This document shows, piece after piece, positions 9,296 to 20,546 of a stretch of 64,000 nt of DNA (its first letter is position 1; each line of letters starts with the position of its first letter). The position numbers were made by a program, and so were the translations under genes. The notes below the pieces were generated by a model, which did no database searches, was not told the DNA's origin, and was given only the letters and a program-made list of their open reading frames with translations. The stretch comes from Babesia bovis T2Bo (taxonomy: Eukaryota > Apicomplexa > Aconoidasida > Piroplasmida > Babesiidae): contig NC_010575.1 in the NCBI RefSeq assembly GCF_000165395.2, forward strand, positions 977,001 through 1,041,000, read 5' to 3'.

Positions 9296-11531
9296 TCAAT
9301 CTGAGTCTTCGAATACGATTGACTTGGATTTCTTTGGGTCAATTTCGATATTGTTTGGGTTTTCATTTTTGCGTTTAAAATCACCTGACCCACCACCAAA
9401 TCCACCACGACCTCCACGGCTATTTCCGAAACCACCTCTACTTCCACCGCGTCCTCTTCCGCCACGGCTGTTACCAAATCCGCCTCTTCCACCCATTCCT
9501 CCTCGTCCACGAGCGTTTCCACCGAATCCACCACGTCCTCCACGCGATTCTCCTCTTGGTGTTCTTGGTCTAGCGTACTGGATGCTTACTGTTCTTCCGT
9601 CGATTTCTGTGTTATCATACTCCACTGCTCTAGCGGCAGCTTCTTCGCTGGTGAAGCCGATGAAGCACCTTCCCATGCTCTTTCCATTTTCTTCGAATTT
9701 GGGAATAACGCATCGGATGACTTCACCACACTCTGAGAAAAGCTCACGCATGGTTTCCTCGGTAGTGTTGTAGCTCAGGTTGCGGATACACACTTCAGTT
9801 CCACTTTGGGGTATGTCACTTTGGTCATTACCGAATCCTGCTTGTTTTTCTGGTTTGACACGATCTGCTGTTATGTTAATCCTAAGATTCCGTCCTTGAT
9901 AAGCAGTTTCATTGTACTCCAATGCCTTTTCGGCAGCTTCGTTGGTTTTGAACGTGATGAAAGCGATACCCTTACGGTGTAACAGATTGACGCGTTCTAC
10001 CGGGCCGCAATCACCTTCGAATAGCTCCTTCACTTCCTCTTCGGTGATTTGGAATGGTAGCCCACCACAATAAATCTCGTTTCTATCGCCCTTGGATGCT
10101 GCAAAGTAATATAACCAAATCATTGTATAAATAGATCTGTTTAGTAACAATAGTGTTATGCACGTGTAGCAGCATTGCTCATCGCTTCACTCTAATGGGT
10201 TTAATCACGAAATCATTCGTTAATATTTAATCATAGCGAATCCTGCCATATGTACACTGTTTCATGAAATATAGACTTACATTCGGTAGCGGCTGGTTTC
10301 TTCGCCTTTTGTTTCTTTGGTGCCGGTTCAGGCTTGACCATTTCTTCTTCAGACGATGTATCTTCATCATCATCCACCATAGCGGCTGTCTTTACTTCTG
10401 CCTCATCTTCGGAAGAATCCTCCTCTTCATCCGATGATTCGTCGTCATCGACATCCATCTTGTTTGATGGTTCAGGTTTAACGCTATCGTCCGATGTAGA
10501 TTCATCGTCAGATGAGTCATCAGAATCGCTATCTTCGTCAGAGTCTTCATCCTCTGAGGAATCGTCTGAATCACTATCATCATCGGAATCCTCATCTGAA
10601 GAGTCATCAGAATCACTATCGTCATCTTTCTTAGCCCCTGAGAGTACACCTGATTTCTTGGTGACAGCTATCGGTACAATTTCGTCATCGCTGGAAGAAG
10701 AATCATCGGAGTCGGAATCATCCTTGATATGCGCTACCTTCGAAGTTTTGGGTGCTGGTTTGGCAACAATTACATCATCATCACTTGATTCATCGTCCTC
10801 TTCGGAATCCGAGTCATCATCAACTGGTACTGGTTTCTCATTGGCCATCTCCTCATCACTTGAAGTGTCCTCTTCTGAGTCCGAGTCATCCTTGAGTGGC
10901 ATGGATTTAGTAGGTTGAATTTCTTCATCGCTTGATTCATCAGTTTCCGAATCGGAATCATCTTTAACTGGTGCTACTTTGGCAGGTGTCTTCGTTGGTA
11001 CTACTTCTTTAGTACCCGCAGTAGGCTTCTGCTGTTTCTTTGCTGGTGTCTTAACAGTTTTTTGTTGTGCGGTGGGCTTGGGTTTACCCTTTGACGCAAC
11101 CGTGGACTCAGCAACAGCACGTTTCTTCGGGGCTGGTTTGGCTGGTTGGGTCTTGGGGACAACCTCCAATTCACTGTCAGATTCGGAGCTTGAAGATTCG
11201 GGTGCGGGTATTTTGATAGTTACTGGTTCTTCTACTTGAGGTGTGGGTGTTGGTTCATCATCACTACTAGATTCACTTTCTTTAGTTCCGAAGGAAAACC
11301 ATGAACGTTTCTTATCTGTCTTTTTTGGTTTGCTTGCTTTGGCAGCAGTGGCGCGTCCTTCCACAACAGCGGTGCCTGAGATTTACATTAGTACAGTGAC
11401 ACAAAATATAACTACGAAAATGCCTCAGCTTCGATTGGTGTACTTTCGTCACAAATTCGGAAGTAGCAAAAATTGACATCATAGGCTGGGTACTTACTTT
11501 CCTTCTTAGTCTTCTTGATTTCCTTGGCCAT
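9296..11531 (-). CDS. nucleolin / NSR1-GAR2-like nucleolar RNA-binding protein
   Basis: Three exons, complement of 11498-11531, 10281-11375 and 9296-10098, in frame, 643 aa. The N-terminus is lysine-rich (MAKEIKKTKKES). Exon 2 alternates basic TPAK-type segments with long acidic Ser/Asp tracts (DSDSDDSSDE repeats), typical casein-kinase-2 sites. Exon 3 has two RRMs: the first with IYCGGLPF (RNP2) and KGIAFITF (RNP1), the second with VCIRNLSY and GRCFIGF. A glycine/arginine RGG tail and a short acidic end follow. This order (acidic, RRM, RRM, RGG) is that of nucleolin, yeast Nsr1 and fission yeast Gar2, which act in pre-rRNA processing in the nucleolus. Introns are 122 and 182 nt, long for this window. 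A G-rich promoter element lies about 110 nt upstream. Confidence 0.9.
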
Positions 11532-11633
11532 TTTTAAATCTAAAATTGTTGACGTAAATATAAGTCAGGTTTCTATATTTTCCCTTTGAAAAATGCTAAA
11601 GATTAGTGCGATTTATATTGATATTTTTATGTT

Positions 11634-11650
11634 TTATTTGTCCACCCCAT
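11634..11650 (-). promoter_or_regulatory. G-rich promoter element of nucleolin
   Basis: On the minus strand this reads TATGGGGTGGACAAATAAA-like sequence, about 110 nt before the nucleolin ATG. It shares the GGGGTGG core and a trailing ATAAA with elements at the same distance upstream of eL20 and eL18. Function is inferred from position and similarity only. Confidence 0.4.
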
Positions 11651-12040
11651 AGTTAGCATCGTGGAATAATTATTGCCTTATTTTCACGTGCCGCATAAGA
11701 TGGCTGGTCGAGACGTACGGCTTTGTACCTTTTAATGCTCCTTATGTGCTAGTTTTCATGGGTGTAGTTGCCCATATTATCTGATGTTGTCCCATGTCCT
11801 AAACGTGCACATATGTTCTTTTTGGGCATTATTTGCTCGCACATTCACTTCATTTTTGGTGCAGTGAATACACATTAAATATATATTGAGCGTGTGTATA
11901 TTTGGTTTTTACCTATCTGGTGTACTGTGAAATTTGGTGCCCAGATGTTTCATTCAGGTGAATGAACGCGCCGTTCAGCGTCGCGTATTCGCGTAGGTCA
12001 CTAAACACTATTACGGCTCATCATTTTACTATTTCATGTT
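11651..12040. other. intergenic
   Basis: This is the rest of the divergent spacer between nucleolin and the small membrane protein gene. I see nothing else in it. Confidence 0.4.
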
Positions 12041-12572
12041 ATGGAGGGTCTTGATTTAAATTCACTTGTACTCTCTGAGAATCCTCATATCGAGGTAAAA
12101 TCGCGGTATGTTGTTTTCTTTTTGTTGGTGAATAATAACAGATTATACAAGGTTTGGGAGTTTTTACTGAATTACGCTGCGCTGCTATGTTTGTTAGACT
12201 GTATCGTACTCCCTGCTTTGATAGCTCTATTTGGTGTGCTGGATATATTTAATGGCTTAAATGCGTACAAAACTTCCTTCCACATCGTACGTTTACTTTC
12301 GTTTTTATGTACACTGAATATAGATTGAGGTTGTGTGTGTCGTTATTTTGGGCACATTGGCCATTGTTGTTAACTATCGCAAAGGTGGTAAGGTAAAGTT
12401 CGTAGCAATCGGGATTTCCGGGATAATCTTGGTTGTTATAAGCCATTTTGTGGCTAGTGGCTGGATAGAGACTGTATTATCTCTTACTGGTTGTGGTATG
12501 CTTTTGGCTTCAAACCAGTTATCTCGTCGTGGCCACAGCTGTCATCATTGCCACCTTCCAGTATCAATATGA
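12041..12572 (+). CDS. small multi-pass membrane protein, unknown
   Basis: Three exons, 12041-12105, 12142-12286 and 12324-12572 (introns 36 and 37 nt), giving 152 aa. About four hydrophobic segments are visible: LLNYAALLCLLDCIVLPALI, a second run through IEVVCVVILGTLAIVV, VAIGISGIILVVISHFV and ETVLSLTGCGMLLA. The C-terminus carries a Cys/His cluster, GHSCHHCHLP. I do not recognise the family. The joins are supported because reading through either intron gives stops or breaks the hydrophobic pattern. It converges on the Psf1 candidate with 134 nt between stops. Confidence 0.65.
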
Positions 12573-12706
12573 TAGTTGCGATATCGTATTGCATTTTAAA
12601 AGCATACAATTGATCAAATCGTTTTTGATTGTATAACTCTCGTTTAATGCAGTTTTTCCGTATATTATCCACTGTGGCATTTTAAAAGTTATATACATCC
12701 TATATT

Positions 12707-13339
12707 TTATAGGTTGGTCTTGATTATTTTGATCCAGTTGGAGTGTATTAACATTTCCGCAAGATCGGTCGGTATTGTTAGTTTCATTCCTTTAGCATAG
12801 TACTTCATATATGGATTGTTTCTATCTGCTATATCATCCGTTACTATATCCTTTAGTACGGCGACTATACTATATCGTTTTGCTCGGAATGGTAGTGGCG
12901 TTTTGATGATCTCATTACAGGTGTCCCTTAGGTACGTTGCCTCCTGATCAGACAGTCGTTCTATAATATTCATTGGTATAACGTCATAGAGTCCGTTATA
13001 GGTTATTGCCATTTCCTTTATCAAATTTAGGCGATGCGTATTGTAGAGGTAAAAGTTCTTTGATGCCATGATATAGCACAATGCGTAGTAATCCATTAGT
13101 AGTTTGCACTTGAATAGTTTTTTGGTATCTCCCGGGGAGAATAGTTGCGTATCTCTATATTCCTTGGCATGATGCGTGAATTCAGCTAGGAATTGCGATA
13201 TTTCGGTAGCTACCCTTTTGACAACTTCCATTGGATATGCTTGTATAAGCATTGATGCGTCTTCATTTCTGAATATATCGCTCAGTAGATCGAGCGAATT
13301 GCGCGAGCTAGGATGCTGGTACACTGGCGGATCGCTCAT
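12707..13339 (-). CDS. candidate GINS subunit Psf1
   Basis: Single exon, 210 aa, the usual Psf1 length (about 196-210). The middle is alpha-helical with a pattern like the GINS A-domain: KLLMDYYALCYIMASKNFYLYNTHRLNLIKEMA aligns by eye in segments with the Psf1 region in which basic and tyrosine residues precede a Leu-Arg-x-x-R-W helix. The C-terminal 45 residues (ending LTIPTDLAEMLIHSNWIKII) resemble the small Psf1 B-domain, which ends with a leucine-isoleucine pair followed by a short helix. GINS binds Cdc45-MCM to form the replicative helicase. Identification is tentative; Sld5 or an unrelated helical protein is possible. Confidence 0.5.
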   Translation of the reverse strand: MSDPPVYQHPSSRNSLDLLSDIFRNEDASMLIQAYPMEVVKRVATEISQFLAEFTHHAKEYRDTQLFSPGDTKKLFKCKLLMDYYALCYIMASKNFYLYNTHRLNLIKEMAITYNGLYDVIPMNIIERLSDQEATYLRDTCNEIIKTPLPFRAKRYSIVAVLKDIVTDDIADRNNPYMKYYAKGMKLTIPTDLAEMLIHSNWIKIIKTNL

Positions 13340-14097
13340 TGTGGATGGTGTTAATTCGTATATAATGTAATTCGATATACCGATGTTTACTGTGAACGTT
13401 TTGTTACAGCTATGTATATAACGCTCTTCTATCCGTGTATGTACAGAGCGTTGGTTAATAATTCATATATAAATTCTACATTATTTTTTTGGATGCCGTT
13501 TGATTGTTACATAGCACCACTATAATAACCTAGATAAGGTGTGTACAATATAATATTTAAACAACCTTTTGTTTCAGTAAAGAGAAAAATGGGAGCTAAT
13601 GTTGTATGTAATGTGTATATTTAATAGTGGCGTGTTGAAGTTGTTAGTGAATGTTTATTGATGGCGTTGCAACTATGTCTCATTGTTACACTTGTTTATT
13701 CCGTAAGACTTTACATTACATGTGTCGATACACAGATATGGGAATACTATATGCGTAGCATTTGATTCATGAAATTCTGTCATTTCGACTAGATATGGCC
13801 ATTAATGGTGAATATGTGATTCCTTTGTCTAGAGATGACACTATTTAGTAGTTGATATGTGCTGGTCTATACTGTTTACATGGCAGTTCTAACTGCGAGA
13901 TATACATAGACTGTATATTATTAGATGACAAGAGACTACATTCGTCCCTGTTGTGTCATCTGTAGCTGCCAATGTACTTATGCTGAACACTATATATTAA
14001 TGATTGAAGAGTTTGCTTTTTTGTTTCTCCCTTTAGAGATTTTGTTATTACTAAATCATACGCTTCGTTTCGTCCAGCATGACATCGAATGTTCAGT
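13340..14097. other. intergenic
   Basis: It holds the promoter of the minus-strand Psf1 candidate and the 3' end of ATP synthase c. No RNA gene or coding exon is apparent. Hand count of 13621-13680 gives A13 C5 G17 T25, an example of the plus-strand T/G excess of the left half. Confidence 0.5.
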
Positions 14098-14678
14098 TTA
14101 AGAGTACATCATAATGGCACTCATGAGTACACAAATAATACCAAGGAACTCTAGGAAACCCATACCAATAAGTGTGTATGTGAAGAGATCATCTTTGATA
14201 GATGGGTTGCGTGCAGTTCCGGAGACCAATGCGGCGAATAGGTTACCGATACCTTGTGCAACACCTCCTACTGACATGAGTGCAACAGCGGCACCAAGGG
14301 TAGCGATTCCTCCATCGTACCTTGCACCGAATTTGTTGTTGAATGGTGCGAGACTGTTCATACTTCCCTGTACAATATATTAGTATAATCCCGTGCAATT
14401 GGGTACTAAACATAACAGTTGTTCTATGCTATATACACTAGTGTGTCTGGTCATGGTACATGTGCTACAAAACATACCCTGTTGGCGAAATTGGTCAACA
14501 AAGTGTTTTGTACAGTTGGTTGGTGGAGGTAGTATGACCTGGGCATTTCTGCATTTGTCTTGTTTAGATCGTTCCTTTGGAAGCTTGGCACCTGTGATAG
14601 GAATCGTGCTCCTAGGGTGTTGTTAAGGCGTACGCCTCTGACGAGTGAGTTAGCGAAAACACGTTGAATTGGAGCCAT
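14098..14678 (-). CDS. ATP9: mitochondrial ATP synthase subunit c (proteolipid)
   Basis: Two exons, complement of 14478-14678 and 14098-14367, 110-nt intron, 156 aa. The first ~70 residues are a basic, serine-containing mitochondrial presequence (MAPIQRVFANSLVRGVRLNN). The mature part has the two-helix c-subunit hairpin: GGIATLGAAVALMSVGGVAQ, a polar loop with ARNPS, and FTYTLIGMGFLEFLGIICVL, where the glutamate in GFLEF is the proton-binding carboxylate. It forms the membrane rotor ring of F1Fo ATP synthase. In apicomplexans this subunit is nuclear encoded. Confidence 0.95.
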
Positions 14679-15313
14679 TTTAATTAATCGCTAGGCTGTG
14701 TCAAAATATTGTGTGATTCCTTATTACCGGCAGGCTATGCTTCCACACAATAACCCAACACAGTAATATCTTCTAGACCAGTTTAGTGTTATCTATCATG
14801 GGTTTATATTAGTTTACTGATTTTATGCGGTGTGATGTATGTCTTTATATGTATGTGTGTCATTGCCTAGCATGGCACCTGGTATGTCTGGACACTACGC
14901 CGTCGCGACTAACGATAAGCAGTTCAATTACACCGCATGGACACTAACGTAAAATCTATTTTAAATATCATTGTAGCATCCATTTGTAGAATTATACGAT
15001 CACTGGGCTATACTACAATGGCAACAAAAAGGACAGTGGCATATGGTATAGCGATAGTGGTACATACCATATTTATAGGACATATAGTTACATATATAAT
15101 ATAACGTTCATCACACCCTACGAATGGTCCTAAATGTGTATTTACCATATAGAATACCGTGTTGTTAGTGCTGTGTAATCAAAGGTGAGCTACGACAATA
15201 TGATTTACACAACACGCAAGATTGTGATACATTAACGTACATGAAACGATTTTGGTGATTTTAGTTAGGTGTAATAACTGTTTAACTACTTTTGTACTAT
15301 GGGTGTATGTCAG
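14679..15313. other. intergenic, divergent promoters of ATP9 and eL20
   Basis: No gene seen. The plus-strand G-rich element before eL20 begins at 15314 and is listed separately. Confidence 0.5.
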
Positions 15314-15333
15314 GTGGGGTGGCGCCGATAAAC
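15314..15333 (+). promoter_or_regulatory. G-rich promoter element of eL20
   Basis: The sequence GTGGGGTGGCGCCGATAAAC lies 115-135 nt before the eL20 ATG. It matches the eL18 upstream element at 18295 in the first nine bases and in CGATAAA. A role as a transcription-factor site is inferred. Confidence 0.5.
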
Positions 15334-15447
15334 GGTGGTTTCATCGTTCTTTCGCGCTTTTTGTAGTAAACATTAACAATAAAACGCAATTTGCGTTACA
15401 CCAAATATTAATCGGGCTTTATTAACAAGAAAATACGTATATTCAGG

Positions 15448-16014
15448 ATGGCTAAGCCCAAGGGATCTCAGATTCGTCCATCGCTTAAGCAGAACCTAAC
15501 TCACTACCACGTGGTTGGTCGTGCTGCTCCTTCAAAGAAGAACCCAAACCCTTTGATATATCGTATGAACATTTTCGCTAAGAATTCGGTACTTGCTAAG
15601 GGTCGTTTCTGGTACTTTATGCGTAAGTTGCAGAAGGCTAAGAGGTCTGGTGGTGAGATCTTGGCTTGCAATGTGTTGAATGAGGTCAAGCCAACTCAAG
15701 CTAAGAACTATGGTGTGTTGTTGCGTTACGAGTGTCGTACTGGTACTCACAACATGTACAAGGAGTACCGTGACACTACTTTGACTGGTGCTATTTCTCA
15801 GATGTATGGTGAGATGGCTGGTCGTGACCATGCTCGTGCCAGTTGCATTCAGATTATTCGTGCACGCCAGATCGCTGACGCTGACTGCCGCAGGACGCGT
15901 ACAACCCAGTTGCACAACCCCAAGCTGAAGTTCCCTATCCTTAGGCCTCAGCCTTTCATTCAGAAGTCGGAGCGTGCATTGTTCTCTAGAACTAGGCCTT
16001 CTCTTGACTACTGA
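15448..16014 (+). CDS. RPL18A: 60S ribosomal protein eL20 (L18a)
   Basis: Single exon, 188 aa. The L18Ae family is recognised by [34 protein letters not shown], the [13 protein letters not shown] block and the [10 protein letters not shown] segment near the C-terminus. Length matches the eukaryotic protein (about 175-188). It is a structural protein of the large subunit in the cytosol. Codons end mostly in T or G, as in other plus-strand genes of the left half. A G-rich upstream element is shared with eL18 and nucleolin. Confidence 0.97.
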   Translation: MAKPKGSQIRPSLKQNLTHYHVVGRAAPSKKNPNPLIYRMNIFAKNSVLAKGRFWYFMRKLQKAKRSGGEILACNVLNEVKPTQAKNYGVLLRYECRTGTHNMYKEYRDTTLTGAISQMYGEMAGRDHARASCIQIIRARQIADADCRRTRTTQLHNPKLKFPILRPQPFIQKSERALFSRTRPSLDY

Positions 16015-18264
16015 GGACATTTTTTGTCTTTAATAAAATTGATAGACTAACTATGTTCATATTTTATATAATATATGTAAGTGTAACTATTGATAAATGC
16101 AGATTTTACTATATATTTGCATTGTACATGTGATATGATTGATTAAAATTCGTTTCAGTTGGTTATTGTTCGTAGGTATCAGTTATAGGTCGATATTAAT
16201 CAACCCATATCTGGATAAATCAATCAAACACATGTGTTCGGTTGTTCAATGTTGCTTCACGCCAAATGGCGTTGAAATGCCGGGGGAGAATCGAACGACT
16301 CCAATCGCGCAATGTCTATGACGATACGCGTTTCCCGGCGGTAGTTCCTTGTATATATATGCTGTCATTTCGGAGTTTAACCTTTGACAGAGAAGAGGAG
16401 TAATGTCATGCGTACAGTATACATATGATCATATACTAAAGCTGAACATATCCTAATGTAGCTTCTTAAGACTTCATTTAAATAGTTATAGCGTATATCC
16501 CATCTTAGCATCAAGTTTCACGAAAAGTAGCTTGTTACTCGTCATTTCAAGATTTGACAAACGCACTGCATTTATAGATTTTTATTCTTGCCAATAGAGC
16601 AATTTGGATATTAATATGCATTTAGCACTTAATATAGAAGATTGGAATATATATTCCCTTCACTGCATTATGTTATCTGTTGAGTCCTGCTGTGTTACAG
16701 CGCTTAAGTAACGTTGACTCATAGTTACTATATTGGTTGTGCAGATCACCAACAATTTGTATAATCCATTCCAATTTCTGAGTGACGTCGATATTCACGA
16801 TACAACACAAAAAAATCAATGAGCGTGTACGACGTACCCGTGGGAGCACCGTCAGAAGGTACACTGAAACATCTTTTTCCTCCGTCCAGAAGATACATAT
16901 GATTCACTTCGTGATGACTTAGTGTTGATATATGTTGCCAATGTCAAGCCATACCAATACAGTTGCGATTATGTCGATTTGCAAATCCACAGCTGAGTGC
17001 AATCGATGCGATAGCCACCCATAGGTGTATATGTGCTAGTTTCAGCACTTATTTTACAACCCTAGCAATCCATTAGATGATTGCATTGGTTCATATGCAG
17101 TCATCATATAAGCTGCTTTGCTTCGAATATGAACAGATGGCAATAATGGCCATACAGATTTCAAGGGTTGGACTTCACGGAAATCATGAAGTGATGTTGC
17201 TAACGGCCTGACATGTACTATATAGGGCATGAAATCTTAACGGTAAAATTTTATAAATACCCCGATGCGTGGAATATATAACGCTACTCGTACCTGCAGC
17301 AGTAGATTGAATCATGTTATTTTGACCACCGAAAAATGTGAAATAATGATCAATGATGGGTCATATGATTATGATATCTACAGAAGCTGTTTCATATTTT
17401 TATATCGTGTAAATCTGGCAAAAATGACATTTTGACTTTTTGTAATCTACAAAAAATGGCTAGTTAGCACAACACAGATACATGCGCTTGTCGGTGTAAT
17501 AATACTTATTTAATGTTTCTTGCATTTAATTTTGCTGGGCAATAAGTGGTGATCTGGATTCATAGGCATCCTAGAGTTGATACCTCGTGTTGTCGATAAA
17601 AAATTTTTTCATCAATATAAATTAAAATAGCACTTATTACAAGTGTATACAGTAAACAAACAACGTCAAATCGTTATAGGAAACAGATAATTTAACTAGA
17701 AACTTCTTGTGACATTAAGCTATTTTTGTCTTAAAAAACCCAGTATTTTGCGATATACAATAATAAAAAGTTACATCCATATAATGTTAGTATATAATCA
17801 AGGCCATTACAATAGAAATGCATAAATAACCTATAGAACATTTTTAGACAGGTAGATCAACGGCCATTATAGATCTTGTCAGTAATCATCAACCCATTGT
17901 AGGTTATACAGGTTATAGAAATTATCACATATACGAAATATCATTAAAATTACGGATTATTGTACCAGATTCTTTGGGATATATATCACAAGGCTGTAAA
18001 AAAGGATCGGTACACATCGACTAGTAGACGTAACTTCTACATATAGTCTTATACCGAGAACCATTTGAAACTAGAATGTATTACAATAGGAATACCCATG
18101 ATAGTGAGATCGAAACACAACATCGGTTGTCTGTATATATTGTGCCAATTTATCACACATTAGTACACAATGGTTCCTATTAGTAAATACCTTGGCCCTG
18201 GATCGATATGTATATGATGTGTATGAAAAATAGTTGTATTGTGCTGTATATTTTAATGGTCATT
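16015..18264. other. long gene-free stretch
   Basis: More than 2 kb without a supportable gene, exceptional in this window. Short ORFs (for example on the minus strand at 16673-16864) lack family resemblance. A tRNA-like foldable element lies at 16279-16339 and is listed separately. I found no snRNA, SRP or other RNA signature, but structured RNAs without conserved motifs could be missed by eye. Confidence 0.5.
16279..16339 (-). ncRNA. tRNA-like three-way-junction element, identity unresolved
   Basis: On the minus strand 6 bp of GCCGGG at the 5' end pair with CCCGGC at the 3' end, followed by A. Inside, GGAG and CTCC close a loop containing TTCGATT, like a T-arm with B box, and a CGCG/CGCG hairpin stands where an anticodon arm would be. 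The 61 nt leave no room for a D-arm, and the T-arm is one nucleotide too long (18 instead of 17), so no standard isotype can be assigned. It may be a degenerate tRNA, an armless tRNA-like RNA or chance. Confidence 0.3.
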
Positions 18265-18285
18265 GGAGCCTGTTGGTTCGGCTCC
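18265..18285 (+). promoter_or_regulatory. small inverted repeat upstream of eL18
   Basis: GGAGCC and GGCTCC form a 6-bp inverted repeat with a 9-nt loop, just before the G-rich element. It may be a protein-binding site or part of the 5' leader; function unknown. Confidence 0.3.
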
Positions 18286-18294
18286 ATCCCATAA

Positions 18295-18314
18295 GTGGGG
18301 TGGTCGCGATAAAT
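18295..18314 (+). promoter_or_regulatory. G-rich promoter element of eL18
   Basis: GTGGGGTGGTCGCGATAAAT, about 80-97 nt before the ATG. It shares GTGGGGTGG and CGATAAA, at identical spacing, with the element upstream of eL20. Confidence 0.5.
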
Positions 18315-18391
18315 GTCCTTCTTTAACGTTTTCAGAGGTTTCACTCATATAGTTTCTGCCTGAAACAGGGTAATTCGCATATTTATTCAAT

Positions 18392-19166
18392 ATGGTAAGT
18401 GATTTGTTGTTTGTGTATCGTCATATTATTCCAGGGTATTGATTTGGAGAAGGGTGGCCGTGTCAAGAAGCCAGGCCGTAAGGCTTTGGTTAGCCAGGAC
18501 CCTTATTTGCAGTTATTGGTCAATTCCTACAAGCTGTTGGCACGTAGAACACAAAGTAAATTCAACCGTACGATCTTGAAGCGTTTGATTATGCCTCGTC
18601 GCTTTAAGTGCCCAATGTCCCTATCGAAGCTTACTAAGCACATGAAAGGCAGGGAGCACACTACTGCTGTTATTGTTGGTACCATCACAGGTAAGTCACT
18701 ATTATTGTTGATGTGTCTGAATTTTTTTTATATTGAGAAAAGCATGATGATGTTTGTTTCTACTATATCGCGACGGTCTTCTGACATTTCTGGAGAGGGT
18801 AGAACTTACTGATTTCTCCAGTATAAAAATGCATTTGTTTAATGCTTTCACATTGTTTCAGATGACATTCGTGTGACTGAGGTACCCAAGTTGAGTGTTT
18901 GTGCTCTCCGTGTTACTGAGAAGGCACGTGCTCGTTTATTGAAGGCCGGTGGTGAGATTATTACTTTTGACGAGTTGATATCTCGTGCTCCAACTGGAAC
19001 TAACTGCACTCTTTTACGTGGTCCCACTAAGGCCCGTGAGGCTGAGAAGCACTTTGGTCGTGCTCCTGGTACTCCCGGATCATCCACTAAGCCTTACGTG
19101 CGCTCCAAGGGTCGCAAGTTCGAGAAGGCCCGTGGTCGCAGGAAGTCTTGTGGTTTCAAGGTTTAA
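18392..19166 (+). CDS. RPL18: 60S ribosomal protein eL18
   Basis: Three exons: 18392-18394 (the ATG alone), 18435-18690 and 18862-19166; 187 aa. The first intron (40 nt) directly follows the start codon, so exon 1 encodes only Met. The product matches the eL18 family: [60 protein letters not shown], and the end [20 protein letters not shown] with a basic tail. It is part of the large ribosomal subunit. The second intron is 171 nt, long for this genome. The gene converges on V-ATPase subunit D, 90 nt away. Confidence 0.97.
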
Positions 19167-19256
19167 TCGTACTACTTATGTAATTATTAATTACGTAGCT
19201 ATGTTTTATGTTTGGGCGACATCTTCGTATTGTGCAACATCCATTGATTACATAGT

Positions 19257-20176
19257 CTAAACAACGATATCTTCATCTACTGACTCGAATATTGTCTGTG
19301 GCTCGGATTGGCCAGTTTCGTGTACATCTTGTGAATCCGTTGACGCCCGTTTTGGGATATCATCATCTTGGTTCATGTTGCGCACCATTTTCAGTCTATA
19401 TGTATTATCTAGGAATACCTGGGCCATACCTATAGAACTCTTCACGTTCTAGTTCATCTAATTCACGCTTGATGTACTCCAGGTTGTTGTCGATTGTCGG
19501 TATTACCAGCTGATAGATATAGATACTCATTTGCGCAACCTACATTATCAAGTGCGTTTACACGCCTGTTTGTCATTTTAATTTCCTGCTCCAGCATCAT
19601 GAAGGATACCTATAGTATGTAACAGGATAAACACAATTTTACCTGGAGTGATGCCAGTTCAGCCAGGGTTTCCAAGAACTCTAGATGTGCTGTTTTCACG
19701 GAATGTATAACATGTCCACCGGTTGTTAATCCAATGTTTGCGATAACATCGACTGTAGGGTCGATTTTTAATTCAAAGTGTGGTATGATCACTCCGGCTA
19801 CATTTTCCGTGCGTACTCGCAGTGTAACGGCAGATCTACCTACAGATTCCACTACCAGTGATTTGAAATCTCCTGCTGACCACACGGCATTAGAGAGTGC
19901 GTACGACGCTTCGTTAAATCCCTCTATCACCTTTTCCTTGCCCTGGAAACCATTTGTGTGTTGCTACGGCTGCGTACCTGTATGGTATCCTTAAGTAGCT
20001 TTCTGAACTTCGATGCTAAAGCATCACTCTTTCTTTTTAGTAGCGAATATCCTAGATGCGCGTTAGTTCTCTTTTGCTTCAGTATTTGAAGCATCCTGCA
20101 GCGTTATGTATACACCGACTCGCGCTATCTACACTTACATACGAGATGGTAAGGGCTTAGATGACGTGGAACTCAT
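19257..20176 (-). CDS. VMA8: V-type proton ATPase subunit D
   Basis: Six exons, complement of 20139-20176, 19978-20095, 19643-19942, 19544-19609, 19430-19509 and 19257-19395; total 741 nt, 246 aa. Introns are 33-43 nt. The joined protein has the family hallmarks: LPSRM at the start, [19 protein letters not shown], the [15 protein letters not shown] block, [20 protein letters not shown], and [11 protein letters not shown]. Subunit D is the central rotor stalk of the V1 sector, coupling ATP hydrolysis to proton pumping. The fourth intron uses the unusual donor GTAGGT; the alternative donor four bases later would destroy the conserved N-x-x-I-P segment. The C-terminal tail is acidic. Confidence 0.93.
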
Positions 20177-20546
20177 TTTTACGGGTCTATTTGCATTGTG
20201 TATTAGAATTAAAATGTGTTTATAGACTTATATCATGCCTTGAGTATATATGTTGGGTTAGATGATCCTGGCTCATGTCAATCACGAGCTTAGGAATCCA
20301 CCTGCATTTACCCAGTATCTATGCGTATATCACGCTACTGACCATATGCATCAATATGGCATTCACCGTAGAAAGACATAGGTCAGCCTGGTTACGACAG
20401 TCATAGACAATATGGTCCCAGTGTTGATCTATATCTAACAACGTATTCCACATCGATGGTACTTAGGTCGCGAAATGATACTTATATGTAAATATCCCGT
20501 CGGCATGCTTATATAGTTACAAACACATCACAGCTTGTAGAGTTGC
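20177..20546. other. intergenic
   Basis: It lies between the V-ATPase D start and the eS6 stop (both minus). It holds the V-ATPase promoter; nothing else is visible. Confidence 0.4.

Noticed and set aside
9264..9773. Proline-rich plus-strand ORF
   Set aside because: Antisense shadow of the RGG tail of nucleolin.
10334..10918. 194-codon plus-strand Ser/Glu-rich ORF
   Set aside because: Antisense shadow of the acidic repeat exon of nucleolin.
16279..16339. Annotation as a standard tRNA gene
   Set aside because: No D-arm and an 18-nt T-arm; no anticodon can be assigned. Kept only as a tRNA-like candidate.
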